From: Myxococcales bacterium
GTDB taxonomy: Bacteria; Myxococcota_A; Polyangia; Polyangiales; GCA-016699535
Assembly: GCA_020633325.1 (NCBI GenBank)
Contig: JACKDX010000002.1
Location: forward strand, 124,001-188,000
DNA: 64,000 nucleotides
Direction of reading: 5' to 3'
Part shown: in pieces, positions 16,800 through 26,192 of the stretch
How positions within the stretch are numbered: position 1 is the stretch's first letter
Layout: every line of letters begins with the position of its first letter
The notes under the pieces: model-generated
Databases searched by the model: none
What the model was told of the DNA's origin: nothing
What the model saw: only the letters and a program-made list of their open reading frames with translations
Translations under genes and position numbers: made by a program

Positions 16800-18287
16800 T
16801 TAGGCGCCAGGCTGGAATACCAACGGAAAGGGAACCTCAGTTGCCTCCTGGGAGGCAGGAAATCTCCAACGCTTAACCGTGTTGAGAATGCATGGTTTCA
16901 AGTTGCCGAGGTTCGGACCATCCACATTTGCGCTACGAACAGCCCCAGACTCACTGACACTCAATCGCACATCGATACGAATGGATTGCTGCGCCCCTGA
17001 AGCGCGAGCCGCTTGTTCATAACAGCGCTGCAGCATGGGCCGATGTTTCGTGACGATCGCGCGCACTTGGCTGCTGTTTAGCGGTTTCGACGATCCTGCT
17101 GAACCCGCCCGGGTGGGAATCCGAAGATTAGTGGGGCCTGAGCCATCCTCGGCCATGCTCTTGAGAAGCGCTTTCTCCTGCTCGCTTAACTTTTTTGTGG
17201 ATGTCGGGGCCGATGCTGATGCTGAGGGCGTTGAGTCCCGATGGCCTGCGGATCCCGCGTGCGTCTGGTCTACTGCGGACGACTCAGGTTCAGGCATGGG
17301 TTCATCTGGAAGATCGAGCTCTACTTCCGCCATTTTAAATGGTTTCGTGCTGGGAAGGGCGGGTGTAACTTTTTCCGCGATTGCCTTCTGGCTCGGTTCG
17401 GAGCGGGATGCTGGAGAAAGCCATGTATTGAATACCAGAATGGCTAAGGTGATTCCAAAAGAACCCGCACCGACTAGCAATACGATAGCTCCGAGAGGCA
17501 ACCCTGCTTTCTTCACGCGCAGACTTTCTTTTACCGAAAGCAGCCCGCTGACGATCGCCTCAGCTGCGGGACGCAACGATTCCACCACGGCCCGCGGCCG
17601 CTCAGGTGCACTCGCGGGTTCCGCGGCGTGAACGGCAGCCTGAACTGGGGGGTTGTCCTTAGAGGCGGGCGCAGCGGGTTGAGGGACGGCCTGAAGCTCC
17701 AAGGTCGATATGCGTTTGAGATCGGTAATGCTGCTGCTGAGCGGGCTTTCTGCGAGCGGGATGTTCGCTGCCATGTGGGAGGAGGTTATTGGCCTCTGCG
17801 GTAACGCCGGGCCTAGGAGTGCTTGAAGCTCCTTGACTGTCTTCAACTCGACCCAATCCGTGAAACCATCGCGCCATACCAATGATGCTGCTGTGACCCT
17901 GCCGGCGACCATATGTTCTTTGAGCTCTGTTACACTCATGGGACCGGCTGGTTTGTGATCAATCGCGGCATGCCACTGTTCCTTTAAGGGCAGGTTCATG
18001 GCAGCTCGCGCCTTGCGAGCCGCAATGATCTGGGAATCGGCGCGGGGTTTCACGGCGCTTTGAATGGGCGGCTTCTTAGGGGGCGTGGCCGGCACGGCAG
18101 TGCGTGGCGTCCCTTTCGGCTGCGAAACTCGGGTCGAGCTCGGGGGAGGATCAGAAGGGAGGAGTGTGTCACCTGCGATGACAATGTCGCCATTGCACTT
18201 ACGGCATTTCATCCGCAACGTGCGGCCGAGGACGCGCTCGTTACTGATTTGGTACTTCGCCTTACAATGACTGCAAAGAAACTTCAT
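16800..18287 (-). CDS. Zinc-ribbon / GYF / AgmX-type membrane protein (GltJ-like)
   Basis: 495 aa in four parts. An N-terminal zinc ribbon has C5, C8, C28 and C31 (MJ0042-like). A GYF_2-like domain lies at about residues 105-165 ('GPMSVTELKEHMVAGRV', 'LVWRDGFTDW'). One transmembrane helix is at about 267-293 ('LPLGAIVLLVGAGSFGITLA'). A periplasmic Pro/Ser/Ala-rich stretch leads to a C-terminal AgmX/PglI-type domain with 'HRPMLQRCYEQAAR' and 'KPCILNTVKRWRFP', which is TonB-C-like. This is the architecture of Myxococcus GltJ, whose zinc-ribbon and GYF parts face the cytoplasm and contact the polarity GTPase MglA. Here it is not next to other gliding genes, so orthology is only possible. Confidence 0.72.
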   Translation of the reverse strand: MKFLCSHCKAKYQISNERVLGRTLRMKCRKCNGDIVIAGDTLLPSDPPPSSTRVSQPKGTPRTAVPATPPKKPPIQSAVKPRADSQIIAARKARAAMNLPLKEQWHAAIDHKPAGPMSVTELKEHMVAGRVTAASLVWRDGFTDWVELKTVKELQALLGPALPQRPITSSHMAANIPLAESPLSSSITDLKRISTLELQAVPQPAAPASKDNPPVQAAVHAAEPASAPERPRAVVESLRPAAEAIVSGLLSVKESLRVKKAGLPLGAIVLLVGAGSFGITLAILVFNTWLSPASRSEPSQKAIAEKVTPALPSTKPFKMAEVELDLPDEPMPEPESSAVDQTHAGSAGHRDSTPSASASAPTSTKKLSEQEKALLKSMAEDGSGPTNLRIPTRAGSAGSSKPLNSSQVRAIVTKHRPMLQRCYEQAARASGAQQSIRIDVRLSVSESGAVRSANVDGPNLGNLKPCILNTVKRWRFPASQEATEVPFPLVFQPGA

Positions 18288-18346
18288 CGGACTATTTTAT
18301 CGAAAACATTTTCTGTCATGTCTCGAGGCATCCGGGAACGAAAGGA

Positions 18347-18829
18347 TCACATGCCCGAGATAATCTGAAAATTGTCGCCGACCCGCGTTAGAATAAGTCG
18401 ATTATCCGCAAGGCGACGCGACCATCGTGTGCCCCCGGCAGGGTCTTGGATGCGATAGTGACCGGAATACGTATAATCGACCCAGATTTGCTGGTCGCGA
18501 TACGTGATATTTCGATAGCGAATTTCATAACGCACATCGAGAACATTTGTTCTCCAGAGTGTCAGGGTTGCCTTTAGATTTTCATAATCGATGTCGTCGG
18601 TGCCGGTAGGGGTGCCGTTGTCGTCGAGATAATGAGGGGATGCCATTGCCAACATTGTGCCAATGTCTTTGCGCTGGATGGCATGTCGGTATTTTTCTAC
18701 AAACTGTACCACGTGCCGGTTGTCTGAGTTGTCCTCTACCGTCGTGTTGGGAATCGTATCCGAGCCGCAACCCCACGCACCGGTAAAGCCCAGCACTACG
18801 GCACACAAGAAGCGAAGATAAGCATGCAT
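18347..18829 (-). CDS. NTF2/SnoaL-like lipoprotein
   Basis: About 160 aa from the ATG at 18829; the frame allows 7 more codons. The signal peptide 'FLCAVVLGFTGAWGC' ends in a lipobox. The mature part begins with a helix 'VVQFVEKYRHAIQRKDIG', followed by alternating strands including 'YEIRYRNITYRDQQIWVDYT'. This is the size and pattern of an NTF2/SnoaL-like (nuclear transport factor 2 fold) domain. Ligand or enzymatic role unknown. No obvious operon partner. Confidence 0.55.
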   Translation of the reverse strand: MHAYLRFLCAVVLGFTGAWGCGSDTIPNTTVEDNSDNRHVVQFVEKYRHAIQRKDIGTMLAMASPHYLDDNGTPTGTDDIDYENLKATLTLWRTNVLDVRYEIRYRNITYRDQQIWVDYTYSGHYRIQDPAGGTRWSRRLADNRLILTRVGDNFQIISGM

Positions 18830-18897
18830 ACTATTGAGGCTCCACGGCAATATGGTTTCTAAGTGACCTATCTACTATAACTGTCTGGGGCCGCAGA

Positions 18898-19386
18898 GTG
18901 AAATATCACGTTTGTATGGGGAAAATGCAGGTACTCGTGGAAGCCAAAGAGGCTATGACAGGTGATTTTTCCGCAATGATTGATGAGCAGCGGGTGACCT
19001 TGGGGGCACTCGACGTGCCCGGCGGCGTCAATCTGATTGTCGAAGGCCGTGTGTACGACATCGCGCTACATGGAACCGAGGCGCACTATAGGGGATCAAA
19101 AGCTGCTGCGGTTGATACCGCTCGAAGTAGCGAGCACCTGCCGGCGAGCCAATCGTCTCGCCCGCGAGGAGGGGTGCAAGAATACCGTGCGCCCATGCCG
19201 GGACTTATTGTGAATATCGCCGTCAAAATAGGGGATACCATTACCGAGGGGCAGGTGCTTTTGATTATTGAAGCAATGAAAATGGAAAACGAGCTCCGGG
19301 CATTATCCAGCGGAACAGTGAAAGCCGTTCACGTAGCGGCGGGCGACCGTGTACAACCGCAGGCTCCCCTTCTTTCAGTCAGCTAG
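18898..19386 (+). CDS. Stand-alone biotin/lipoyl carrier protein (BCCP-like)
   Basis: 162 aa with a GTG start. The C-terminal 75 residues are a biotinyl domain with the biotinylation motif 'EAMKMEN' (Lys at about residue 130), 'APMPGLIVNIAVKIGDT', and a closing 'VKAVHVAAGDRVQPQAPLLSV'. The N-terminal part resembles the carrier region found at the end of acyl-CoA carboxylase alpha subunits. It would carry CO2 for a biotin-dependent carboxylase, but no carboxylase or biotin ligase gene is in the window. It ends 6 nt before prmA. Confidence 0.85.
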   Translation: MKYHVCMGKMQVLVEAKEAMTGDFSAMIDEQRVTLGALDVPGGVNLIVEGRVYDIALHGTEAHYRGSKAAAVDTARSSEHLPASQSSRPRGGVQEYRAPMPGLIVNIAVKIGDTITEGQVLLIIEAMKMENELRALSSGTVKAVHVAAGDRVQPQAPLLSVS

Positions 19387-19392
19387 TGCACC

Positions 19393-20268
19393 ATGCTGCG
19401 GTTTCCGTACTTGGAAGTAACAGTCCGCGCAGGTGAAGAGGAAGCGCTGGCTGCAGACCTTTGGAGTTTCGGCGCGACGGGCATCGAACAACGGGACGAA
19501 GAGACACTCCTTGGCGCCTCGAAAGGCCAGGTGGTCTTGATGGCCCACTTCTTGAGTGCGAAGGCAGCCAAACGGGCACAGACCGCGCTCGCTCAACAAT
19601 ACGAGGCACGGCTTGCATACATTGTCGGCGATGCGTGGCGAGATGAGTGGAAGCGCTTTTTTAAGACGCAACGATTCGGGCGCCTGGTGGTGCGTCCGTC
19701 TTGGGAGCCCTATCAGGCACAGGGCGATGAGACCATCTTGGTTCTCGATCCGGGGCGCGCCTTTGGAAGCGGGATGCACGCATCCACGCGTCTATTACTT
19801 CGCGCGTTGCAAGAGTCTATCAAACTGGGAGATCTCGTGCTGGATGTGGGTTCGGGCAGCGGCATCTTGTCCATTGCGGCGCTTTTGCTGGGAGCATCTC
19901 ACGCACGGGGCGTGGAAATTGATGAGCCTTCTGTGGCGGTATCCTTGGAGAACGCCGAACTCAATGGGGTCGCAACACGCTTTAGCGCGTCCTCTTTGCC
20001 ACTAGGCAGAGCCAAAACGGGCACGTATAATGTCATCACGGCAAATATCGAGGCGCAGGTTCACCTTCGCATGGTCGATGATCTTGTATCTCATTTGGCC
20101 CCGTCGGGCTTACTCATGTTGAGTGGCTTGTTGCTTGAAAACGAGGCTCCCATCTTGTGTGCATTCGGTTCACTGGCCGTGGTTCGACGAGAGGTCGAAG
20201 GCGAGTGGCTTTCCTTAATTTTTGAAGCGCCACATGGGTCCACCACCCTTGAAAACGGCAATCCATGA
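19393..20268 (+). CDS. prmA: Ribosomal protein L11 methyltransferase
   Basis: 291 aa, expected length. The N-terminal substrate-recognition part, with 'DEWKRFFKTQRFGRLVV', precedes a Rossmann methyltransferase domain. The latter has 'DPGRAFGSGMHASTRL', the PrmA signature 'GTG.H.TT', and the SAM motif 'VLDVGSGSGILSIAALLLGA'. 'NVITANIEAQ' fits the catalytic 'D.ivaNil' motif. It trimethylates L11 on the ribosome. Forms an overlapping pair with rsmE. Confidence 0.93.
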   Translation: MLRFPYLEVTVRAGEEEALAADLWSFGATGIEQRDEETLLGASKGQVVLMAHFLSAKAAKRAQTALAQQYEARLAYIVGDAWRDEWKRFFKTQRFGRLVVRPSWEPYQAQGDETILVLDPGRAFGSGMHASTRLLLRALQESIKLGDLVLDVGSGSGILSIAALLLGASHARGVEIDEPSVAVSLENAELNGVATRFSASSLPLGRAKTGTYNVITANIEAQVHLRMVDDLVSHLAPSGLLMLSGLLLENEAPILCAFGSLAVVRREVEGEWLSLIFEAPHGSTTLENGNP

Positions 20269-21044
20269 GCGAACGACGTTTTTTTGTCGAAAGTCTATCC
20301 AAGGTGGGAGAAGAGCAGCGCCTCAATTCAAAGACTGCGCGCCATCTTTACGTCCTACGTATTCCATCTGGTACGCATGTGTTGCTGTTCGATAGATGTG
20401 CACGACACGTCGAAGCCGAACTGGTTTCTCTCGATGAGCACCATGCGGTCTGCCGGATCCTGCGTGACATCGACGTGACCCCACACAGCGCCCGCTTGGT
20501 GTTGGTGCAGTGTCTCCCGAAAGGCAGTAAGCTCGAGCTCTCTATCCGTATGGCCACCGAGCTTGGGGTGCACGCCATTCATCTCGCGGTTTCTGAGCGT
20601 ACGATCTCGCGTCCCGATCGCGATCGGCATAAATCGCGCCATGCCCGGCTTGCCCGCATTGCTCAAGAAGCTTCCGAACAGGCGCAGCGGGATGGGGTGC
20701 CGGAAATAGCCCCCGCAGCACCCTTGCATGAGGTGGCGGGGCGCGCACCCATCGATGCCGGCAAGATAGTATTTTGGGAGGCCAGTCAGGTATCACTTGA
20801 TGCCGGTCCTCGGTGGGAAGATATGGAGGAAGCGTGGATCATAATCGGACCGGAGGGCGGCTTGAGCCAAACGGAGATTTGTCAGTTGGAGGGCGTGGGT
20901 TATACGCATCACGGACTTGGCCGCACTATTTTACGAGTCGATACAGCCGTGCCGGTGGCCATTGCCCTGGTGGCGGATCGACTCGGCCTGTGGGGAAACG
21001 GCGCGCAGGGTAAACGACTAATACGTCCGCTCTCGCCATGTTAG
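20265..21044 (+). CDS. rsmE: 16S rRNA m3U1498 methyltransferase
   Basis: 259 aa. The N-terminal PUA-like domain has 'HLYVLRIPSGTHVLLFD'. The C-terminal SPOUT knot carries 'KGSKLELSIRMATELGVHAI', 'ARLARIAQEASEQAQRDGVP', 'IIGPEGGLSQTEI' and 'LGRTILRVDTAVPVAIA', all RsmE motifs. The start overlaps the prmA stop by 4 nt (ATGA); prmA-rsmE is a widely conserved pair. Acts on assembled 30S subunits in the cytoplasm. Confidence 0.94.
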   Translation: MSERRFFVESLSKVGEEQRLNSKTARHLYVLRIPSGTHVLLFDRCARHVEAELVSLDEHHAVCRILRDIDVTPHSARLVLVQCLPKGSKLELSIRMATELGVHAIHLAVSERTISRPDRDRHKSRHARLARIAQEASEQAQRDGVPEIAPAAPLHEVAGRAPIDAGKIVFWEASQVSLDAGPRWEDMEEAWIIIGPEGGLSQTEICQLEGVGYTHHGLGRTILRVDTAVPVAIALVADRLGLWGNGAQGKRLIRPLSPC

Positions 21045-21054
21045 GCTTACCTTA

Positions 21055-22620
21055 ATGGTGTCCAACCCTTCGCGGCCGCCTTTGGCCACCCCTCTTAGCC
21101 TGCATGCCGCGGCCGAGCGTTTGGCGCGCTCCCGTGATCGCGAAGAGATTATGGAGGTGCTTGCGAAATATGGTTCGCAATTCTTTGATTTTCTTGCGAT
21201 TTTTGCGGTTCACCAGGGCATCGCGCACGGAAAAATATCTGCTGGGCCTGATACACTCTCTCAAGGGCTGATTGGACGGTCGAGCATTGATCTCAACGCG
21301 CCTCTGGTGTTTCGCGAGCTACTTCGCGACTTGAAACCTAAGATCATCGATCTCAATCTTTCGGAAGCCACGAGAAACGCGGTTGAGCACTTTCCGCGGC
21401 TAGATTTTCAGCCGGCTCTGTTCATTCCCATTCATGTCAGGCGCCGCGTGGTGCTCTTGGTATATGGCGACCGCGGGGGGCACGATCTGAGCTTGGATTC
21501 GTTTTCCAAGCTCTTGGCCTTTGGTGCGCACGTGGGCAATGCGCTTGAAGCATTGATTTTGCGAAGGAAACTTCAAACATCCATATATCCCACCCAAGTA
21601 CAAGAAACGGACACATCGCCCCGCGGGCCAGATCCGGAGCCATCTCCGGGCGATACGCTCACCGATGGGGAAGCCCCGGTTGAGATCCAGGATCCCCTAG
21701 CCGCAGAAGCTCCCCGGTCTAAGGAGCCATCCTCGGCTGAACTTTTCTATCGGGAACCCTTTTTAAGGCCCTCGTTTGATCGTGTGGAGTCGCTGGTAAG
21801 AGAACTTGCTAGCTGCAGTCCGGAGGAGGTCGATGCCACCATTGCCATTGCGCTGACTGAGGGTCCAGCGGTATTACCCGAACTCGTCAAGCGTTTCCCC
21901 GGTACGCTGTGGTTCAATCGACACCAAAAATATGCGCGTGTCGCACGCGGGCGCGACGTATCCGCAGTTGCGCGAGCGCTGGTCGCATTTGGCACGCATG
22001 CTGATCCCTATGTCATCGCGCTTCTGGATCCAACGTCTGACGATGAGGCGAGGTATTATGCGGTCCTCGTGGCTGCCGATTTGGGTCACCCGTCGCTGAT
22101 CGCGCCTCTGGCACGTTTGCTCTTTGACCACGATGCGGGTGTTCGCACGGTATCGCTGGACGTATTGGTCGGTTTTAGGGAGGCAACGGAATTAGAATGG
22201 TTCCTTAGGCCTATACGTGCAGTTGCCCAAAGCGCCAGTGAAGCCCCCGCCCGGCGACGGACGGCCGTAAGAGCGTTGGGGGAACTGCACGATGCCAAGG
22301 CGGCCAAGCTCTTGATTTCGTTGCTAGGGACGGACGAGCCCGCCTTGGTCCAAGCAGCGGTGCGCGCACTTGTGTTGATCACGCGGCAGGATTTTGGAAC
22401 TTCTCGCAGGCGATGGGCGACATGGTATGCGCGCCACGGGCGAAAGTCGCGGGTGCTGTGGCTGATTGATGCCCTTTCCAATGACAACGAAAGCTTACGC
22501 AGCGCCGCATTTGACGAGCTATTACAAAAGACAGGACACACGTTTGGCTTTACGCCTACGCTAGCCAAAAAAGAGCGAAAAGCCATTCAAAAGAAGTTCA
22601 AAAAACACTTCCAACTTTGA
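21055..22620 (+). CDS. GAF-like plus HEAT-repeat protein
   Basis: 521 aa. Residues about 10-170 look like a GAF-type sensory fold ('FFDFLAIFAVHQGIAHGKI', 'FQPALFIPIHVRRRVVLLVY'). A disordered Pro/Glu-rich linker covers about 180-230. The C-terminal half is a set of HEAT-like helical repeats: 'YYAVLVAADLGHPSLIAPLA', 'VRALGELHDAKAAKLLISLL' and 'QAAVRALVLITRQDF'. There is no signal peptide and no enzymatic motif. It begins 10 nt after rsmE and is probably the third gene of that operon. A sensory scaffold is the best guess. Confidence 0.6.
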   Translation: MVSNPSRPPLATPLSLHAAAERLARSRDREEIMEVLAKYGSQFFDFLAIFAVHQGIAHGKISAGPDTLSQGLIGRSSIDLNAPLVFRELLRDLKPKIIDLNLSEATRNAVEHFPRLDFQPALFIPIHVRRRVVLLVYGDRGGHDLSLDSFSKLLAFGAHVGNALEALILRRKLQTSIYPTQVQETDTSPRGPDPEPSPGDTLTDGEAPVEIQDPLAAEAPRSKEPSSAELFYREPFLRPSFDRVESLVRELASCSPEEVDATIAIALTEGPAVLPELVKRFPGTLWFNRHQKYARVARGRDVSAVARALVAFGTHADPYVIALLDPTSDDEARYYAVLVAADLGHPSLIAPLARLLFDHDAGVRTVSLDVLVGFREATELEWFLRPIRAVAQSASEAPARRRTAVRALGELHDAKAAKLLISLLGTDEPALVQAAVRALVLITRQDFGTSRRRWATWYARHGRKSRVLWLIDALSNDNESLRSAAFDELLQKTGHTFGFTPTLAKKERKAIQKKFKKHFQL

Positions 22621-22623
22621 GGG

Positions 22624-23454
22624 CTAGAACTCTACGTCGTCAAATTCGCCTGTGTGTTGCCAAGTTTGGCTGAGGGTATCGCCTTCAGACGCTAGCGCCA
22701 GGCGCCAGCTATGATCGGTCGGATGTCCGCTGTAGACCCCGTCAGCGTTCTTATCGATATAGAAATCGACGCGGTAGTGCGTTTCAGAGGTGATAATGCC
22801 GGGAACGTTCACCTGTAACTCCGGCTTGAGCACGCCCGGGGCGCGGTAGTACCCGATAGCGGGCACCACATTTTCATCAGAGAACACCAAGAGCTCTAGC
22901 TTCTGCTCGCCGCCCAGGTGGGGAAACAAGTCAGTCAACTTCAGGGAAAAGAGGCCCCCGGGCGAGCTAGTTGCGGGATCCTCGATATCTTGAAGGGCTT
23001 CGGTGGCGTTAAATCTGAAAAGCCCGCTTGGGCACATCTCTGCGATCCATGAAGGTTCTTGCTGGGCAAGAGCCCCTATCACTCGATCGTAACGATGGTT
23101 TTGGTTGAGATCGATGTAGATATGTACCTGATGCTTTCCGTGTGGAATTGCGCGGGGCATGAACACTTTGACGCTCTCAGATTCAGTGCGTTCATTCAGG
23201 CCATCAACGACGGCACGGGCCACGTTGACGAATTCTTCGTTGACGACACGGAGTTCCACTCGGGCATTGGCCGGCGGCAAAGCTCCCATGAAAGCCTGGA
23301 GATTCGTTATCTCGGCGTTAAAGTCGCGGCGCGTGTTGAGGTCCCCCTCACACTCGTCTTTAAAACGGTCGAGATCGGTTATGGCAAAGCATCCCGTGGT
23401 GCTCAGAACGAGCGCACAGGTGAACGCAGCTGTCGGGTGAAGTAAGCGCCACAT
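22624..23454 (-). CDS. Hypothetical secreted lipoprotein
   Basis: 276 aa from the ATG at 23454, one nt after the upstream gene's stop; the frame stays open 88 codons further but only this start gives a signal peptide. The lipobox is 'LSTTGC'. The mature protein is built of short beta strands with two related segments, each holding a 'VHIYIDLNQNHRYDR'-like or 'YRVDFYIDKNADGVY' calcium-loop-like motif, suggesting two repeated beta-sandwich domains. Function unknown; likely operon partner of the TPR protein upstream. Confidence 0.55.
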   Translation of the reverse strand: MWRLLHPTAAFTCALVLSTTGCFAITDLDRFKDECEGDLNTRRDFNAEITNLQAFMGALPPANARVELRVVNEEFVNVARAVVDGLNERTESESVKVFMPRAIPHGKHQVHIYIDLNQNHRYDRVIGALAQQEPSWIAEMCPSGLFRFNATEALQDIEDPATSSPGGLFSLKLTDLFPHLGGEQKLELLVFSDENVVPAIGYYRAPGVLKPELQVNVPGIITSETHYRVDFYIDKNADGVYSGHPTDHSWRLALASEGDTLSQTWQHTGEFDDVEF

Positions 23455-23455
23455 G

Positions 23456-24301
23456 CTAAAAACTCCCCTTATACTGAGCGCCGCAATATCCGGGTGCACA
23501 TACGGCGGAAAGATTGTCAGCTGGGTTCTCATCATCATCATCCAAGAACAAAAGAAGCCCAACGCCCGTCGCTGCCAATAGGGCGCCTCCGATGAGCAGC
23601 ACGTCGGTCGTGGTGCTGAGCGTACGTGCGCTGTCGCGATCTCGGGCGAGGTCATATTCTGAAGGGCATACGTCGTTTGGGCAGTTCGCTTCGATGTCAG
23701 AGGTCTTATCAAGCGCAATAAGCCCCGTCACACTACCGCCTGCGATGGCTAGGGCGCCTGCGCCAATGAACAGCCACGGCAAGACATCGTGGGTAAAGCT
23801 GCCAGAGGATTCCTCTGGCTTTGGGATAGGGTGCGGGCTCTTCTCTGAGGAGGGTTGTGTGGCTGCCTTCGCCGCCGCCGTTTGCTGCTTGCGCTGATCA
23901 TTCAGCTTGTCGAGGGCCCGCAGTCGTGACTCGAGTTGGACACGATCTGGTGCATCCGGCACCTTGTCTAGATAGGCGCGCAAGTTGAATGCTGCCTTCT
24001 CAGTATCTCCCGCATCTCTGTAGGCGGCATAAAGGTTATAGAGGACCTCTGGGCGCACCGAGAGCAGGTACGCTTCTTCGAATTCCGCGGCAGCCAACCG
24101 AAATTGACCAGCCTCGTAAAGTTTGGTCGCTGCATTGAAATGGGAGCGAGCGAGAGTCTCCTTGTCGTTCAACAGCGGCTCTCCAGGTGCACCTGACGGG
24201 CTTTCGGAGGGCGGCTTTACCACAGTGGGCTGAGCGGCGACCCGTCTAGAGATTGCCATCATAAGCCCCAGCGTCGCTAGTACTATCAGCGTCTGTCTCA
24301 T
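23456..24301 (-). CDS. TPR-containing secreted membrane protein
   Basis: 281 aa from the ATG at 24301 (AGGA upstream; the TTG two codons earlier is less likely). A signal sequence, 'LIVLATLGLMMAISRRVAAQ', precedes TPR-like helices ('HFNAATKLYEAGQFRLAAAEF', 'VLYNLYAAYRDAGDTEKAAF'). After a charged Ala/Gln/Pro linker there are two hydrophobic helices ('LFIGAGALAIAGGSVTGLIA', 'VLLIGGALLAATGVGLLLFL'). This is a common Myxococcota layout whose role is unknown. Confidence 0.6.
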   Translation of the reverse strand: MRQTLIVLATLGLMMAISRRVAAQPTVVKPPSESPSGAPGEPLLNDKETLARSHFNAATKLYEAGQFRLAAAEFEEAYLLSVRPEVLYNLYAAYRDAGDTEKAAFNLRAYLDKVPDAPDRVQLESRLRALDKLNDQRKQQTAAAKAATQPSSEKSPHPIPKPEESSGSFTHDVLPWLFIGAGALAIAGGSVTGLIALDKTSDIEANCPNDVCPSEYDLARDRDSARTLSTTTDVLLIGGALLAATGVGLLLFLDDDDENPADNLSAVCAPGYCGAQYKGSF

Positions 24302-24389
24302 GGGCAAGTCCTACCCCAGATCACATGACGTTGGGAAGCCCGCCACCCCGCCGCCCTTGCCTGGAGTATGGCCGGCATCATGCGGGGCA

Positions 24390-26102
24390 TCACGGTTGCG
24401 TATTCGAGCTTTTGGCGATCTTAAGCATTTCTGAGGCGGCGGCTCGCGTGGTCGAGGTCACGGTTTTTCCGCCCAGCATGCGCGCAAGCTCTTCGCGGCG
24501 CTCCTCAGAATCGAGCTCGCCGATAGCACTAAAGGTACGCCCCGCTCTGACCGCTTTTCGCACACTAAAATGCGTGTCCGCAAAGGCAGCGATCTGGGGT
24601 AGGTGCGTGATGCAAATCACCTGATGGTGTCTGGACACTTCGTGCATCTTCGTTCCGATTACTTCGGCGATCGCGCCGCCGACGCCCGCATCGACTTCAT
24701 CAAATACATAAACGCCGGAGGGTCCTAGGCCCGTAAGGACTCGCTTAATGGCAAGCATTGACCGGGATAGCTCGCCGCCGCTGGCGATTTTATGCAAAGG
24801 GCGAGGTTTTTCACCCCGGTTGGGCGCAATCAGAAACTCCACTCGGTCCATGCCATTCGCCGAAAGTGTTACGCCATCGATCCCATTCTCATCTGCAACG
24901 TTGGATGTGCGCATCACTTCGATGACGACCTTGGCATCGCCCATTCCAAGGGAACGAAGTTCTTCAGAAATTGCCTTGCCGAGTTTCTTGGCGGCGCTCA
25001 TTCGCTTGGCTGACAAGGCCCGTGCGGTATCTCTTGCCGCGCTTTTAGCGTCTTGATAGCGCTGCTCGAGGTCCCTCACATGTTGCTCATGATTTTGCAA
25101 CTGGGCCAGCTCATTTTCGGCGACCGTTTTGAAAGAAAGCACATCCGCCAGGCTTTTTCCGTGTTTGCGTGTGAGATGCGCCAGGCGTTCGAGTCTTTGC
25201 TCCAGGGCCAACAATCGTTCAGGATCCGAGGCCGCCTCTCGGGCATATCGGTTAAGGCTTCGGGAGGTTTCCTCAAGCTGCGCACTTATGCTTATCAATT
25301 CCTTGTAGGTATCCGAAAGGCGGGCATCGAATCGGGAGGCTTCCTCGATTAGAGTTGAGATACGGGCTAGCTGATCGCATAACGCATCGTCTTTAGAATA
25401 AAGTGCGTATTCAGCTTCCGACGTAAGTTGCTTTAATCGCTCCGCGTGCCGAAGACGTTCGCGCTCTTCAGGCAACGATGTCTCGTCGTCCGAACTAAGA
25501 TCGAGATCGATAATTTCTTGAAGTTGAAAGCGCAAGAAGTCCTCTCGTTCAGCTCGCTGACTCACACTGTGTTTGATGGCCGTAAGCGCGCGTTTTGCCT
25601 CTAGAACAATGCCATGACGTTGGATCATTTCCGTGCGCAGCTCACCAAGCCCAGCAAAGGCGTCGAGATAGAGCAGGTGGTTCGAGGGATTGGTGAGTGA
25701 GTGATGTTCGTGTTGTGAAGCAATGTCCGCAAGTCCGACACTTATTTCCGCCAGTTGACCTAGCGTGGCTAACTTTCCCGCCACATACGCGCGGCTCCGT
25801 CCGTTGGCAAGCACCACGCGCCGGATGAGCAGTTCCTCATCCACGGTGATGCCCTGGGCCTCTAACCTCTGCCTGAGATCGGGATCATCTCCAATGTCAA
25901 ACAAGGCTTCTACTTCGGCCGAAGCGGCCCCCTGACGAATCAGCTCCGGGGCTCCTCTGGCACCTAGCACCAAGTGGAGGGCCGCGATGAGGATGGACTT
26001 TCCGGCGCCGGTTTCGCCTGTAACAACATTGAGTCCCGGCCCGAATGCAACCTCGAGCGCATCGATAATCGCGAAATCCTTGATGCGCAGGAGACTAAGC
26101 AC
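24390..26102 (-). CDS. recN: DNA repair ATPase RecN
   Basis: About 570 aa from a GTG at 26102, preceded by GAGG; the frame begins 7 codons upstream with a TTG. SMC-like build: Walker A 'VVTGETGAGKSILIAAL' near the N-terminus, a long coiled-coil middle with the hinge-lacking turn of RecN, and the C-terminal ABC signature 'ASGGELSRSMLAIKRVL' followed by Walker B 'VYVFDEVDAGVGG'. Another RecN mark is 'ASQHEHHSL', near 'QHEHQSL' of the family. It organises double-strand-break ends in recombination repair. No arginine repressor or ppnK gene adjacent. Confidence 0.95.
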   Translation of the reverse strand: MLSLLRIKDFAIIDALEVAFGPGLNVVTGETGAGKSILIAALHLVLGARGAPELIRQGAASAEVEALFDIGDDPDLRQRLEAQGITVDEELLIRRVVLANGRSRAYVAGKLATLGQLAEISVGLADIASQHEHHSLTNPSNHLLYLDAFAGLGELRTEMIQRHGIVLEAKRALTAIKHSVSQRAEREDFLRFQLQEIIDLDLSSDDETSLPEERERLRHAERLKQLTSEAEYALYSKDDALCDQLARISTLIEEASRFDARLSDTYKELISISAQLEETSRSLNRYAREAASDPERLLALEQRLERLAHLTRKHGKSLADVLSFKTVAENELAQLQNHEQHVRDLEQRYQDAKSAARDTARALSAKRMSAAKKLGKAISEELRSLGMGDAKVVIEVMRTSNVADENGIDGVTLSANGMDRVEFLIAPNRGEKPRPLHKIASGGELSRSMLAIKRVLTGLGPSGVYVFDEVDAGVGGAIAEVIGTKMHEVSRHHQVICITHLPQIAAFADTHFSVRKAVRAGRTFSAIGELDSEERREELARMLGGKTVTSTTRAAASEMLKIAKSSNTQP

Positions 26103-26192
26103 AATACCAACCTCACATACCAAAATCCACGCGGAAATGCCACGGGTACGATTCGATATGCGCCGGCACTTGAGTTCTGATAAGAAAGATAT

